The translations under genes were made by a program, and so were the position numbers. Source: Branchiostoma floridae (taxonomy: Eukaryota; Chordata; Leptocardii; Amphioxiformes; Branchiostomatidae). From it: DNA of 64,000 nucleotides. The stretch lies in contig NC_049980.1 in NCBI RefSeq assembly GCF_000003815.2, forward strand, positions 20,852,813 to 20,916,812, read 5' to 3'. The notes under the pieces were generated by a model. That model saw only the letters and a list, made by a program, of their open reading frames with translations, was not told the origin of the DNA and did not search any database. Positions 46,625-60,497 of the stretch are shown here, piece by piece. Within the stretch, counting starts at the first letter, position 1. Each line of letters opens with the position of its first letter.

Positions 46625-47010
46625 TGTACTCTCCAAGCAGAGGTTAGGCTCCGACTGTTTTTTTTTCTCGTTTTTTATGCGTTTTTATCTTTTTATCCGG
46701 CTTTCTATTTTGTTCCGTTTTATTTATATCTCGCGGCTAGGCTTGTCTCTATCAGACTGACTACGCTGGCTATTATAGGGAGAATAAATTTGCCAGGGGA
46801 GTTTTGCTACCAGAGGAGTTGGCCGGTTGCGCAACGGAGGGGGAAACATTTACTCTTCCGGCCAATTTCTCGATGTTTTTGCCGAATTGTACGCGCCCCG
46901 CACCCCCGTAGGAAGTACTTCGGGCTGGCCGCGAGACAAACCAAAAGCCCTCCCTAAAAACGTCCAGAAATGCCAGGGCCTAAAACGGTCTAACCTCTGC
47001 TTGAAGAGCA
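46625..47010. mobile_element. MULE-like MITE family, copy 3, long internal variant
   Basis: 386 bp flanked by AACTAGATC at 46616-46624 and 47011-47019. The left arm matches copies 1 and 2 (TACTCTCCAAGCAGAGG TTAGGCTCCG). The right arm ends GGTCTAACCTCTGCTTGAAGAGCA. The interior differs from copies 1 and 2 (unique sequence 46730-46980), so this is a distinct, larger subfamily or one that captured other DNA. Confidence 0.8.
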
Positions 47011-47906
47011 AACTAGATCGGCATAATCGTTCGACGCACAGCTGTAATGAAAACACCCAGAGGTCGAGCTTTTGACATTGTATAATCTCCCGGCAGCACA
47101 ATTAGTTCTTTTAATGTTTAATTTCATGAACACTGAGCTCACTAAGTTTATAGTAAGAGGTTTCTTACATCATATCTAAAACTTGCTCCTATTCTATATT
47201 TACAACTTTCTTGGGTAACTAACAACAGACGGGGAAATTTGCGATAAGGGATTTTCTAGCTGAAATTGACATTGAATGATCGTCCCTGCTGTTTTTTGAT
47301 GATGAATATGTAAACACGGGCTGAACATTCTATCGTCAGAAACAAGCCGATGAAATTCGCTCGACACACTCGTACATTTGGAACGAACGTCAAACGATGA
47401 TACCGTAGGTACACATCCGGTGATCAAGATTTCCAGAATACTCAAAGTGGTTGTAATAATTCAAGAGCACCAGAAATGCATGTATGAACACCACAAAACG
47501 AGAGGGAACACACACGGCGCATATAAAGAAGATCAATAAACAACCAGGGAAACTACTATAACAGGATCTAACAATGGGATTTAAGCGCCACCAACTGACC
47601 AGTCAGTTGTTCTCGCTTGAACCCCACCGTTACTCTACTATACTTATTATCACTTATGACTTGCATTTTAGATACAACTGTTTCCTAACAATTCAAACGA
47701 CTATATATAAATGAAAGAAACTTTATCCCCGCCCTCTATTACGATGGAGGGCCCATCCTGTTCATTGATTTGGGCGCATGCCACTGGCCTGTGGCACGAC
47801 TGATCCCAGGGAATCAGTGGCCTGGAATATGTTGCGAGCAAGGAATAACAGTGTGGGCGGGAAGGATGCTGATTTCGTCATTCTATTCACGTAGGCAAGT
47901 CCCCGG

Positions 47907-47928
47907 TACTCTCCAAGCAGAGGTTTGG
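47907..47928. mobile_element. Solitary end of the same MITE family
   Basis: TACTCTCCAAGCAGAGGTTT matches the family end and then diverges. No partner end was found nearby, so it is either a truncated copy or a much longer element with the other end unrecognised. Confidence 0.55.
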
Positions 47929-48107
47929 CGGCATGACTAGCTCAGCTTGTTTGACAGTCGTCAATGTCTACTGTAGTACTGGGAGAGCAATCCATCCAAT
48001 GTCTACTGACAGAGACATGGTCCCGGACTCCCGGACGTAAATCGTGAATTGTGCAGTTGGGGTGGGCATCGGTTCAGTGTCACCTGTACAAAACCGTTTT
48101 TTTTTCT

Positions 48108-48215
48108 TGTTGGACCGGTCCGGACCTGAAAAAAATCAGTGGACCAGACCTGGACCTGATCCTCTGGACCTGGACCGTACCTGGACCTGGACGTACCTGA
48201 ACCTGAATCTTAACC
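48108..48215. repeat. Degenerate GGACCTGGACC-type repeat
   Basis: About 12 imperfect copies of a 6-bp unit close to TGGACC, with one T-rich/A-rich interruption. Confidence 0.7.
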
Positions 48216-50238
48216 CATCCTTATTGTGCAGTATTTGATGTGGCGACTTCACGCTCCGATAGCCGTGTATGGTACACATGAAAGAACTACTACTAGGTAG
48301 CCATGTTTCGAAGCCAGGTACATTACATAGCCAGATCTATGATTTGTATTTCAAGCCGAGTAGGTCATATCTAAGTAAATGTGAGGGTATAAGACTGTAT
48401 TGTTTCTTGACTGCCTGCCTTGCTTCTCTGACAATTGCGTACGTCAGAAAACGTTATGGTCTTTTACCCGAACATCTGCTTGATGATTAGGATACCAGAA
48501 CTTCAGAAGACATTCACACGAGGAAGCAGTTTTACTTCTGATCTGAGTTCAGTTGTATACGGCCGGAGCAGAGGCCAGCACCTGCGAGAGGTAATTATTT
48601 GCTGGTTTCCATCGTAAATACCAATTGTGTTGTAATTCCAAAACACCAACAGAAGTGAAATGTTATGTATTACATGAAACCAGGCGCCTGTTAGTGTTAC
48701 CGCCAAGCGCTAGCACTCATCATCATTCAAAGTTTGAATTGTACATTCTTTATATATCGTTCTTTATATCTGAATGAAGGTTACATTTACTTTTGTTCCC
48801 AATTTCCTCCTTTATTTATGTTTTTATATCAAATTGATACTTCTTGATTCATGTTATCTAGATCTATGTAGGGTGTAATGAATTATTATTTGATACGTGA
48901 TTATTGCTATCATTCGTTTGTTTATCATTGTCATTGCTCGATGTGTCAAGTTTGCACTTATCTACTAATTAGCGAATATGAAATCATTATGCCTTCCTTT
49001 ATGCCTGTTATTTATGTATGTTTTGTGAATCGCATATCACACATAGACACACGATGACATGGCCTTAACTAACCGGCTAAACAACGATATCAGGGATGTT
49101 TTTGTAACGATGTTCTATCTAACCTTGGGTCACCTCGTCCAAGGGCACATCCGTTTTTCACTCTACCCCAGCCAGTGATGTGGAGTGCAGGCGGCAATGT
49201 GGTTAAATAACGTTCTCGGCCTTTACCTTTACCTGAACCTTTGCTTGGTCATATCCTCATGCCAAACTTCCTTTAAAACCAATTGCGAAATGCCAAACAT
49301 TAGGGTTCATTCACAAAACATTATGAGGAGCGTGAATATACATTGTGCCGGCACGGACTGAAGAAAAACCTATATTCAGGTCCTTTGAAAAAAATCATTC
49401 ATGTTAGCTACATATACTTGCATTTATTCTATATTATAAAGGCTCAAGTACTACGTACACAGGTATGCCAGAAAAATACTTTGCTGGGGCAAGGACATTC
49501 CTTGGTTGAGGTGACTTCTATTAGTATTATGTTACGGTTTTTGTTTCAGCTAGGTAGGGTGAAAAGGTTCGAGTCAGTAGCTAGAAACTCTTTCCCCGCA
49601 TAGAAACTGGTTACACCAGTAAATGGATAATGCTAGTTATTTACTCAACGGGATATCGCCATGATAAGAACACTTCGGCGAGAAAAATAGAATACAACAC
49701 AACATGCTTGGTTGTTGTACCCTCCGGGCCATGCCATTTGTGCTGATCCTAGCACTGCAACTATACTGCAGCATTCATTAGAGTGACGTCCGGGCAGATG
49801 TAGGATCACTTACCGTTCCCTACGGTGACGTCCGCTCTGAAATTTCTGGTGATTGTTACATCGTGCACATATCTGTTTCAAGCTGTCGAGATATTAGATT
49901 TAGACTACCTTGTATTTATGCTCTTTCTAATCAATTGGCTAACATTATTCCCCACCTCTAATTTTTAATGATGACAGCCTCTTCGTTTAGCCCAATAACC
50001 AAGGAAGTCTATCTAACTTCCTTGCAATAACTTAATGACCGGTCTATCACGTTTTTCATGTAATTTGCATAACGATGAGGAGCTCATAACAATGGCATAT
50101 GTAGCTTGTATAAACCAATTAGTCGATAAGGCACCGATACTATTAGGTAAATTGATGGATATAATACAATGTTTCCCTTGAATGAAATTATAACTCTATG
50201 GTCGTCTACTATGGTTGTGTCCTAATCTACCGTAGGTG

Positions 50239-50297
50239 GAATATATGAAATAAAAAGGGTAAGAGAAAGAATATATGAAATAAAAAGGGTAAGAAAT
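50239..50297. repeat. 30-bp tandem duplication
   Basis: Two consecutive copies of a GAATATATGAAATAAAAAGG-containing unit, starting at 50239 and 50269. Confidence 0.85.
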
Positions 50298-51509
50298 AGT
50301 ATTCATGTTCTTTTCCCAGAAAGAGTTATAATCTTCCACCACCAGGGCCAGACCACCACCACCTTCTTCGGGATCCCTCACCGGCGCATGACAGGGTGAG
50401 AAGGGATTACTGGTAACACGGCCTCTCTCACTAATCCAGCCCCATTTTTCAGCCGTCTGCTGTTGTTTCTGGGTTGCTGTGGAGCCCGTGTGACCTGTGT
50501 GCTCAGGAGCTTGTAGTGTTGGGCAAGGCAAACAAAACGTTAAATAGGGATCAACATTGTTGTCAAAAAACTAGGATCAAACACAGGTCAGTGACGCGGC
50601 AGGCAATGAGGCACGGTCACCGTACATGACCCTTCGCCTGTAGGCTTGTAATGAAAATGTATAAAATGATATCTACTCTCGTTCACCTTTCTTTCTAGTT
50701 GACTACCTTCCGTTAATGATAAGTGTACATGGGATCCTCGCGCCATTGAAGCGTAGAACAAACCTAGCCTTAGGAATTGACAAAAAAATAACTACTAGTA
50801 CCAGAGAAAAGTCGGGGTATTCAGAAATACAGCAACTGATGAGCAGCCATGGTCATGATTTCCATGGTCTGGTAAGAGGGAACAAAACAAACCCACCTTC
50901 CACTATTAGCAAGTACCGATACGTTGCATATGGAAATGGGGTGTAACATTTCAGAGTTGAAAACACTTGAATGAATATTTGCCTTGTGGCGGTTCGAACG
51001 TAGTGGCTGATGAACCAAGGAGGTTTAAATACCCGCCTGTGACTATGATTAATTTTCTCTCTGGTGAGAAAAGCCGAGGATGTTTACAGAATCTAAAACC
51101 CAGAGGGTTTTGACACAATGAGTGCACAAAATGCCTTCCTGTGGGCCGTTCCGCTACGCAATGCCATTCTGCCCCGAGTGATTTCGCTCAGGTAGCTGCA
51201 CTCAGACAAATTTGCTCATACTCTTTCCGCATCCAACATCCCTGAGCCGAAACAAAAAAATGTAATTTCTGAGTCACCGACCTGTCCCCTGCACCCACTA
51301 TGTTTATATGTATGTATGAGAACCATGGCGTTTACTGCTGCAAACATACTAGGTAGTAGATTGTCCAGATCGTCTTGAAGCTATTTGTAGAATCAATTTA
51401 CTGAGGAGGACGCTGCCTTCTTTCTACATTGGAATTGCTTCTACAGGACATTTTTGCGTACACGATCAGAATAGCACACCTACACTGGGTGGTCGATCAT
51501 CCCTAATCA

Positions 51510-51632
51510 CCCCCCCCCCCCCCCCCCCGGGGNNNNNNNNNNNNNNNNNNNNNNNNNNNNNNNNNNNNNNNNNNNNNNNNNNNNNNNNNNNNNNNNNNNN
51601 NNNNNNNNNNNNNNNNNNNNNNNNNNNNNNNN
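51510..51632. other. Poly-C run and 100-N assembly gap
   Basis: Nineteen C, four G, then exactly 100 N (51533-51632). The gap size is a placeholder, and the homopolymer probably stopped assembly. Confidence 0.98.
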
Positions 51633-54600
51633 TCGGAAAGCGAAAAGCTGTGCCAGCGGGTACTACGGACAGATGATGGAAGCAATGCTAATCCAGCATG
51701 TTTCCTTTTATTCCTTGTTAAATGAATGATTCGTAATATGTACAAATATATCCGTTTCAATTTTCAACGTTTGCATGGCCAAGTTCCCCTATCCCCCCGT
51801 GCTGTTTGTACGGAACAATGATAAAATGTTTGTGCGGAACAATGATAAAATGTTTCCCATACGATGTATTGTACACAAATTGCTAATTCACTCAATCATA
51901 GTCAGAGCGCACTCTATAACCTCCATATACCATTGAAATTTTCCACCGTGGAAAAATCAATAATGACTGATGAATGCATTTTGCTGCATAACGTGATAAA
52001 ATGGTACATTATTATGAAGGATAATGTTATATTGACTCAAATCAGCTCTGTGACATCTTTTTTCACAATAACGTTTTGAGACCTTATTTGATTTTTGCAA
52101 ATTTGGAAGACATTCCATTTATGGAAAGCACTATTCCAGTGATATGGTATTTCGTACAACATAACGGGGCTACCGTGATCACGGTGATGTGCAAAATTGT
52201 TCTCTCGCCGTCTTGAGTGGATTGAATCTAAATACATGATGTAGTCCGTATTGGCAGGTCACGTAGGGTGCACAGGGCGGTCTGTTTCAACCTTCCGATG
52301 GTCCAAAATAATCCCTAAGATGGGGTAATATTTCTTAAACCAGTGTGAAAACGATATTTCAACAGCAAAAACGTCATTGATGCATAACTATCGTAATATG
52401 TCAGGGTATTGGAGAAAATGCTACGCGGAGAGGGAAGAGAGGAGAGCCAAGAAATCCAGACAGTAAAGTGAGTACAGCGGCAGTAACAATCTGATTGATT
52501 GATCTGGGGCACACACATCTGCATACAAGCAAGAGTAGCGCTGGAGACGAGCTTTAATATTTATTAAACTGGAGTTATGACTGACCAAGGGGGTTAAAAG
52601 GGGGGGGACTGACCTTGTGCAAGAAAAAATACTAGTACTGATGGCATTGTCATGGTGGGCGACTAATTTGTTGATTCAAGGAATGACGTCTATGCTTCCT
52701 ATTAAACCAACATTGCACAGTAGCAAACGTTTTTTTTCGAATCTCTATGAACTGTCGCGTTTAACACTTTAACAATGATCCCTTTTTATATAAAACGACC
52801 TTGGATGGAGGGATGTGTGCTCCTCCCCCTCTACCATGACTACTACTAGTGTTTCCCATTCCGAATATATTAACACGGTGAAAAACGGGTGGCTGCGTTT
52901 CGTCTTCTATGAGCTCATGCCTCTGCTTTATATAACCATTGCACCATATACAGGATAACTCCTTCTGATGCTGATATTTCTATGGCCTTCTACCGTGAGG
53001 ATATTCCCAAACGATACTGAACTAACGTTACGAGTACATTGTGTGTAGAAATCGATGTTGATGTTGATGTTTAGTACATATTATCAATTCAATAGTGAAT
53101 CAAACCTAAATGATAGAACAAAATGGCGATCATCCTTTTCTTTGGCCCTTGGCTTTGTCGACTTTGTCCATGACCCCCGATTGAGTACATCCGCTTTAGC
53201 CTTGTCTCGGAATGAAGAGCCACATCAGACCACAGTTCTTTGTTCGGCTCCGTTCCGGCGTCTAACACGAAACAAACAGCGATTTTGGTACATGTCGGCA
53301 GAGGTACATACTACCAAGGAGCTTGATACTACATAGTCCTTTTTTTCTAACACAGTGCTCACTGGCCTTGTTGACGTCACAGAAATGCATGTCACAGAGC
53401 TGAGGGATTATTTTGTACGATAAGGCTCCGCCACATCCATACATGTATAGCATTTCATTCGACCATGGAGAGTCGGCACAATGGGTGCTCCTCAGGGAAT
53501 GCTTCAGCAGACATTTCATGGCAAATCTACAAATCCTCGAACCTCTAGTCACTGTTCGCCGAACTCCTTGTGGTTTTGATTAAACTGAGAAACCGTTCCT
53601 GACAAGAGCCACCTGGCCAATCCTCCTACGTCACGATACAGTGGCGTGAAACCACATTTTCTGCGGGAATAACCGGCAGGAAACAAGGCTGGAGTTTTTG
53701 TCCCCAAGGCAACCACGTAGTGTAGTTTTCAGACTCATGACAAGAGCGTCTTATCGGGGCACAGAAATACCCATTATAAACTTCTAGACTGAGATTCCCT
53801 TTGTCAGTTTGTGAACAATTGTACAAAATGTGCGGCGGGCTTGTTGGTCTGCTATTGTATGGTTTTCAGTAGTCCATGATCCAAGCAATAACAGGTCTCT
53901 GACATGGTGTTACATGATACACGGCCTAACATCCTCTGCCCGCATTCTATTTTACGGCTGAGGCCTGAACCGATAAAATACGACACAGCATCCATGGAGC
54001 CGTACCACCCCCCACCCCCCGTGTACTGGACTAGCCCATTATATCGTCGTAAAACTGGCAAAAAGGAAAACAGGAACAATGATATAAGCATAAAGCTGTA
54101 CTAGGCACCTTGGTGAAAATTGCATGCGTTTGAAGGGGCAGACAAGCGAACATCCTCACCGCATGCAGTCAAATGTTTGGGCGTAATCTGATAGGCCGAC
54201 AGGCCAGGCGAGAATTTCGACAGGCGCAACCGAATCACCTCTCGTCCTCTCCAGCCATTTCAGGCGTCTCGCCAGAAACTGTGTTGTTTTTCATCACGGT
54301 AAAAAGACGTGCTACACAAAGACTGGGGGACTACAAAGAAGCAAAATGGGTAATCCTCCTCTGTCCATGTCTGAATAGAGGAGCTCACAGAGCAACATTG
54401 TCGTCAAAACTAAATCAGTAACGTTAAAAAACTCTTTGATTACATGGAGCGAGGGAGGATGTGCTATGCCTATGTACTATGAGTATAGTATAATGTTTAC
54501 CAAAAGCGTAAGTCTGTACTGATTCGTCGCACAGGGCATGATTTTTTCTCCGTTCCGTGGAGACAGTTCTGGTTTCCCCCCTGCTATCGTGTTTTCTGCA

Positions 54601-54699
54601 CACACTCCAACAAGGTCCCCAGGATAGAGTTTACCTCATGCGGAAATGATTCATTGTTATCATGTGGACTCAGTGTGTGGCATACCACAAACGAGCAGT

Positions 54700-54748
54700 G
54701 ACCAATCAGATCGCGTAGTTTCCTGTTTCTAGCCCGCTGATTGGTCAA
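54700..54748 (+). promoter_or_regulatory. Paired inverted CCAAT boxes, possible ZNF608/609 promoter
   Basis: TGACCAATCAG (54699-54709) and CTGATTGGTCA (54738-54748) are perfect 11-bp reverse complements, each an NF-Y-type CCAAT box, about 38 bp apart. They lie about 5.7 kb upstream of the first coding exon. Promoter function is inferred. Confidence 0.35.
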
Positions 54749-54849
54749 TAGCTCCCCGCAGGCTCTTAGGCAGTGTCAACATTCCCGGATGATTTTATTA
54801 ATGGCATAATTTATGTTTGCCCAAGGGTTGAAAGGAAATCGGAACAAAA

Positions 54850-55374
54850 GCACTGCTGAACGGACTCTTTGAAAGCACACTTAGTGGCGATTTGCACAGT
54901 GAGCAGAGCACGAGTGGGGACAGTTGTTCACTGTGGCTTCGTGGGCGCAGCTATTCCTGTTTTCACGGGGACCATCCTATGCGCCTGCATGCTGTGTTGA
55001 AGAAGACTGCTTGCTGTGGGCACTGTACGTGATTACCTCCAGGCTCGCAACTGTTGTGTGACTGTAACCAAACTGTACCCAGTCTTTTCATGTAAAACTG
55101 CACCCAAGAAGACAGTACAGCGTTGACTGTTGTGTAGTTTTATCGCGTAGTGGGTGAGACGGAGGTTTTACCGTCTGTTTAGTGCAGCGCCTGGAACAAA
55201 GAACCACGCCGTCCTGTTCACGGCGAGGCCCGCGTTGTTGTCTGTTTGCATTTGGATCAAAAAGCAGACCGGAGACTTTGTGAGTGGAATACAAATCGTG
55301 CACGACTCAACCCTGTGCTGCTGGGACTACCACACCGCGTACAAAACGTTTCACACAAGATCTATTGCATCAAG
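54850..55374 (+). other. Possible non-coding first exon
   Basis: GC-richer sequence downstream of the CCAAT pair ending in a strong splice donor, CAAG|GTATGT at 55374/55375. It could be the 5' UTR exon of the gene at 60498. The start is not defined and no transcript evidence is available. Confidence 0.25.
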
Positions 55375-58300
55375 GTATGTCTTCTCTTAAACTAGTGTAA
55401 TCCTAAATTCTATCCAAGCACTCCCAGGGCTGATACTGTATGCTGTCTGTGACAGCTGTTGGCTGGCACTGTCAAAAGGGGAACGCCTAGAGGCCAAAAA
55501 TTTGGAGGGGGGAAGCTCAAATGCCTGGTGTACACAGGATAGGGAATGCTGTTGTGTGACATACCAGCCTTTGTGCATTCTCTGCACTTCCTTGGTTGTC
55601 GTCACAGCATTTACGTTGGTTCGTATAAAAGCAAGAGCAAGGAGATGATAAAACCAGACGTTAGTTTTCAAAGCAGGGATTTTACAAAGAGTTTGCCCAA
55701 GGACAGATTTATCCCCCACGCTGCTCTTGCCCCGTCTTTCCTGTGGATGTATCAGTTTTCAGGGCACAAGATGCTGCAGGGATTATGGATCTGTTCGGGC
55801 AAAATCCTCACGCACTGGTTTATAGATTCCCTTGATGTCATTCACACATTTTCGTGCTAACACGGTCGAAACAAAGCCCCACGGGGCGTCCCATCATCTG
55901 ATAAATTTCAAGGGACTGCGGAATTGATTACGAGTTTGTCATGGAGAAATTATTCCCGAGTCTTTTTTATTCCGGCCGAATCAGTTGCTATTTCCTGTCT
56001 TTGTTCGCTGTACCATGACGAAGTTGGCTCGCCTTTTCTATCGTCTGACCGTGTGTGAATGCTATCGATCTCTCGCCTTGCCAGCGCCACAAAGCACATC
56101 TCAAATAGAACCGTCAGAGGATCAGCAGGTCACCCGATACCGTGACCTCTGGAGCCCATGTGTAACAGACGGGGGAATGTGTGTTCTGCATTGGCAGCCG
56201 TGTTTGTTCTCGCAAGTGTTGTGTGAGTCGGGAGTAGTGTGGTCGCCTTTTGTATACATACACATTGTGCTACACGGGGCGGACGCGGGTTTAAGTTGCT
56301 GGCTCTACTGTTGACACGGAGGTGGTCTGAGGGGACGCAGTATATATCTGTCTGACAGCGTCCACCTGGAAGTCTAATCGGGACCAACTCACACTCCATC
56401 GGGTTTAACAGTCTACAGAGGTAAACAAATGAAAGGGGAAGTCTACTTTCTCCTGTCACATTAGGGGAGCAAGGTGGCATTCGTAGATTTTGTTTTACGG
56501 GGTGGGAAGACTCGCAACAGAACCACACAAACTGCCACGAGTACAGTCACAAAACGTAAATTGTCCCCCGCGCTTTGTACACAGACTCCCTGGGGAGATA
56601 AAGCGCGTTGTATTCTCCCCCGAGAGGCCCACTTCAATTTCCCCCAAACTCCTACGATTAGGGAAGCCGTCACGAGTGTTTCCTACCAACAAATGAAAGC
56701 TGCTATGCCCCCTGTGCCTACTGCCCTGTGCCAAACTCGGCTGCTGCCATGAAACGTAACGTTATGCCCCATTTGAACATAGGAACAAAAATATTGGCAC
56801 AGAAAGCATCTTCTGAGAGAAAATTGACTTTTACCATTGACAATTCTTCTTTCCGCCTGGTTTACTTCACAGACACTCTCAGCAACGTTCTCAAATATAG
56901 TGTAACTGGTTCACATCAATGATCAAGCATCCAGAGAGACCCATGAAGCGGGAATTGGAATGGTCGCCCGTGTATAGGCTATTGTATCCGCTAGATTTAT
57001 GAGGAGAAAGGCACGTTTGGACCTCTGGCATTTCTGCAAGACCGCCAACACTTATTCAATTCGACATAACGTTATATGTAGCACAGAATGTTTTTGTTTG
57101 TCTTAAAAACCACTGAATGTTTTAAATTGCGGACGTGTTGTGTCACTGAAAGCACAGTCATTATCAGGTAATCCCATCTTGCTGGCGTTCTTTTCTCGCT
57201 TGTTGACGTTTATCTGGGACGACTTAACAATCTTTTCCCCAAACAGATGATTCTAAGAAGGCAAGTCCCTTGTTTCCATAGTGGATTCTTTAGTACATCT
57301 GCGTGTCTTTTTCCAAAATCGTGATAGCACAGCACAGTGCAGGGTCATGCAAGCAGCCAGCTGGCGGAATTTTGGTTGGTCTCAGCTCAACTCGAGCGTG
57401 TCAAGACTGGCTATTCAGTTTCCTCACAAGGCAACCAGCACTCGTCAGTCCTATTCTAAATTCAGACGTGTCAAAAGCTGGGCAAAAGAAGCCAAGGTTC
57501 TAGCAAAGAAGTAACGGTTAGTTACTTGTCTCTCACTTGCACGTTCATCATTAGCAGGGGAGGAGCACTGTTTTTTCTCATTTGTTTTTAACAAATGTAA
57601 ATTTCATTAAAATTATAACGTTACCTAATTAACACACATTCATAGCGATAGAAAAGAGAAGCAGAAAATAAAAGCAGACAAACGGAATGTCTGTGTTTAG
57701 ATATGTGATGTTGGTCCAAACAACCACACGACGTTTTATGTAGGGCTCCTGCCATGTTTTTCAAGGTCCTTGGTCTATTATCACGATCGGTTGAGAGGAA
57801 AACAATGCATGTAAACGCTTTTATACAGGTCTTTTGACATGGCCATAAAGAAGTCAGTGGGACTCGATTATTTTTCACACCAATCAAAATCAAAACTCGA
57901 TTAGAAACGTACAAAGTGCAGTGTGTTAACCTCCTTGTTTTTATGGATTATCAGATTTCTATGAGGGCAAGAATGTGGACTATTTTACTCACACCCGTTT
58001 CGTGCCAACTACGTGTAAAACCTTGAGCCGCTGGGTATCGGAGAGAACAATGCCTCTCGCTCCGGGGTGAATGACTCAGTAATTTGCCCGCGAAATAGGG
58101 AGGGCTTATCTCTCCAACGTCGTTAATCGATCCGAGTCAACAGGGGTGACGTCACTGTTGTCGTTTCACAGTAAAATGTGTAAAAAGAAAAGGTCTGGTT
58201 GGTGAATACCGCCCCCCTCCCCTCGATGTTACTAAATGCGTTTATTACCCCCACGGCAGTTCTGTTTTGTACGACTATTGTGGTGAAAAGAATATTTTCA

Positions 58301-60411
58301 GACGATGTTGTAATCCGAGTAGAATGATTTCCATGTGGATGACGTGGATAGATGGCGGACAGATTCCCTTGGCTCTCCACTGTACTTGCCCAGTGGGAGG
58401 TCGACCGTCGACGGTTAGAACAAGTAATTCAATTTTCCTGTAATGTTACAGGCATAACGTTATGATGTATATGATCAGTACAGTTCAAACCAGTCCGGTA
58501 GGAGAACAGGTCTGAGAAAAATGTCGCATGTTTACATTTTCAAGATCTGGATTAGCAGGAGGGTCAAAGCGAATATGAAATGGATTCAACTGTTCGGAGT
58601 GCAGGTTACAGTCTGATTCTCAGAACTACTCATTGTAACGTTAACTCTAACTACCGAGACCATATTTTACCGCTCCACGTTATCACTTAAACCAAAGAAG
58701 TTTTTATAGCTCAAACAAAAATTCACTACCAGGAGAACGGAAGAATACCAAACACGGGGCAGCTGGTGTCTTCTAAAGATGCTATCTAATAATCTATTAA
58801 TAATCTAAACTAAAGTAAAGGCATTGAGATTGATATCATTATCAACATTTGTTACAAACGTACGCAGGGTGTACGCAGATCTACAATCCATCTTTGTGAA
58901 TTTTAAATGAAAACGCTGCTGTCAATTTGCCCCAAATATACATTTTTATTTAAGAAAAACAAAAAGTTCACCATAGCAAATGCATTTAAATTGGAAAGAA
59001 ATTTAAACGGGATTTTTTTTTTCCTTTTACAAGGTAGACTGGATTGTAGTGCCGATTATACAGTAATCACCGTGGGACATTGTAATAATTACATCAAATG
59101 TTAATCATAAAAAATGATAATTATGTGACTTTATTTGGGTCCACAATGTTGTTACCGTTAGCTATTCATGTGGTCCTAAAAATGAACAGCTAATGTAGTT
59201 CATTTTGTTCATCACCTAGATCTAACATTTTTTAGATGAAACCGTTTTATTCATTGAAACGGATAATTTAATTGATTGCTCAGTACGAGGCCATATTTCC
59301 CATATCGATATTGATTTGATTTTAATAATTGATTCCAAGAACAAGAGTAGCAAGAACAAAGAGATTAATCCCACATTAAGTCAAGTAATGTTCATTAGAA
59401 GTTGTTCTGTGTTTATTGACATCGTGAAGTTTATTTTTGTAGCAGCGACACATTGAACGATGGATGTAAAATTCATTTAGTTGTAAAACACAGAAATGAT
59501 TTGGCATGGCCTAATCTAGCAGACAGCCTGCTTTACGTAAATAGGGTGGTGATAATTGGCAGCCAATTGAGTAGGGCTTTAGAAAGCTGAGAGGACCGGC
59601 ACGACCGAGTGATCAGTGTGTCACGCACCAGCGGAAGTGTTCGCGGGTTGGCTGGACATTTGAGGTGACAGCAGGGGGGAACAAGCCAGCCTGGTGGAAA
59701 CAAAGAACCACGGGCACTCTCTGTTATCGGACGGCAAGATTTCCCGGTTTTGCCGAGAAATTAGACTGGTAGCGCGAGGCATACGGCGGAGTTGGGATCA
59801 CTGGAACACGGTGGATGTCTAAACTGTGCGACATTTGCGTGTGGGTTGCGTGAATTTTGGGTATGCTTGATATGTTCACCATTTTTAATCAGTAACCCGG
59901 ACGGAATGGGGGGGGGGGTATTAGAAATCAGGTCACGTAGGATTATGACATATTCTTGGTAGGATCATGTGTTACAAAGGCTGCTAGGTTTAGAAGGGCT
60001 ATATTCGGTGGCAGTTATATTAACGTGTCGTTTGTTAACCTTTAGCAGGATGGAACAGTTATGTGATGAAATTGTAGCCGCAGTAGCATACCACTTGTCT
60101 GTGTCTCCATTTATATTGTCCTTCGTGCTCAAATGGGCGACCAGGCAAAGTGGTTGATTGATCGGTGTTGTCATGTGGTGTTTGACTAATTCCCGCCACA
60201 TGGTAACTCCTGGCAGGCTTAGCATTCATGTCCAGACTTTTCCCTGTCATGGGGGAGCTTCTGGGCTGAATACAGAATATCAGGCTCGCTGACACCACGC
60301 CAACACACGTTTCTCTAGTTTGTGTTATTATGTCTCGCATCATGGACGTCATGTGGAGAAAATCTTAACGTCTGAAATGGCATGTCTTTGTTTGTGTTTG
60401 CTCCCGTCCAG
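55375..60411 (+). other. Probable intron or upstream region of the ZNF608/609 gene
   Basis: No supported coding sequence. It ends in a pyrimidine/TG-rich tract and a CAG acceptor at 60409-60411. Whether it is intron depends on the upstream exon being real. A poly-G run lies near 59906-59917. Confidence 0.35.
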
Positions 60412-60497
60412 GGGTGAGAAGCCGGGCGAGAGGGTGCAGGCTCCTCCTGCTGAGCTCGATGTGGGGGCCGGGGAAGCTCGGGAGTTCCTGAGGGAAG
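60412..60497 (+). other. 5' UTR part of the first coding exon
   Basis: Follows a plausible acceptor (TTTGCTCCCGTCCAG). It contains an in-frame TGA at 60489-60491 just before the ATG, so the coding frame cannot start further upstream. Confidence 0.5.

Larger units (their letters stand above)
47929..54690. other. Non-coding stretch with assembly gap
   Basis: No supported coding sequence. It contains the TGGACC-rich repeat, a 30-bp tandem duplication, an assembly gap, a 24-bp tandem duplication at about 51815-51860, and a 9-bp inverted repeat CAAGGAAGT/ACTTCCTTG (50000-50024). Confidence 0.5.

Noticed and set aside
50196-50531. 111-codon minus-strand open frame as a gene
   Set aside because: The C-terminal part is a 30-bp tandem duplication translated as FYFIYS repeats. 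The Pro/Gln-rich remainder has no recognised family. It could be an exon or a repeat fragment, but I cannot support either.
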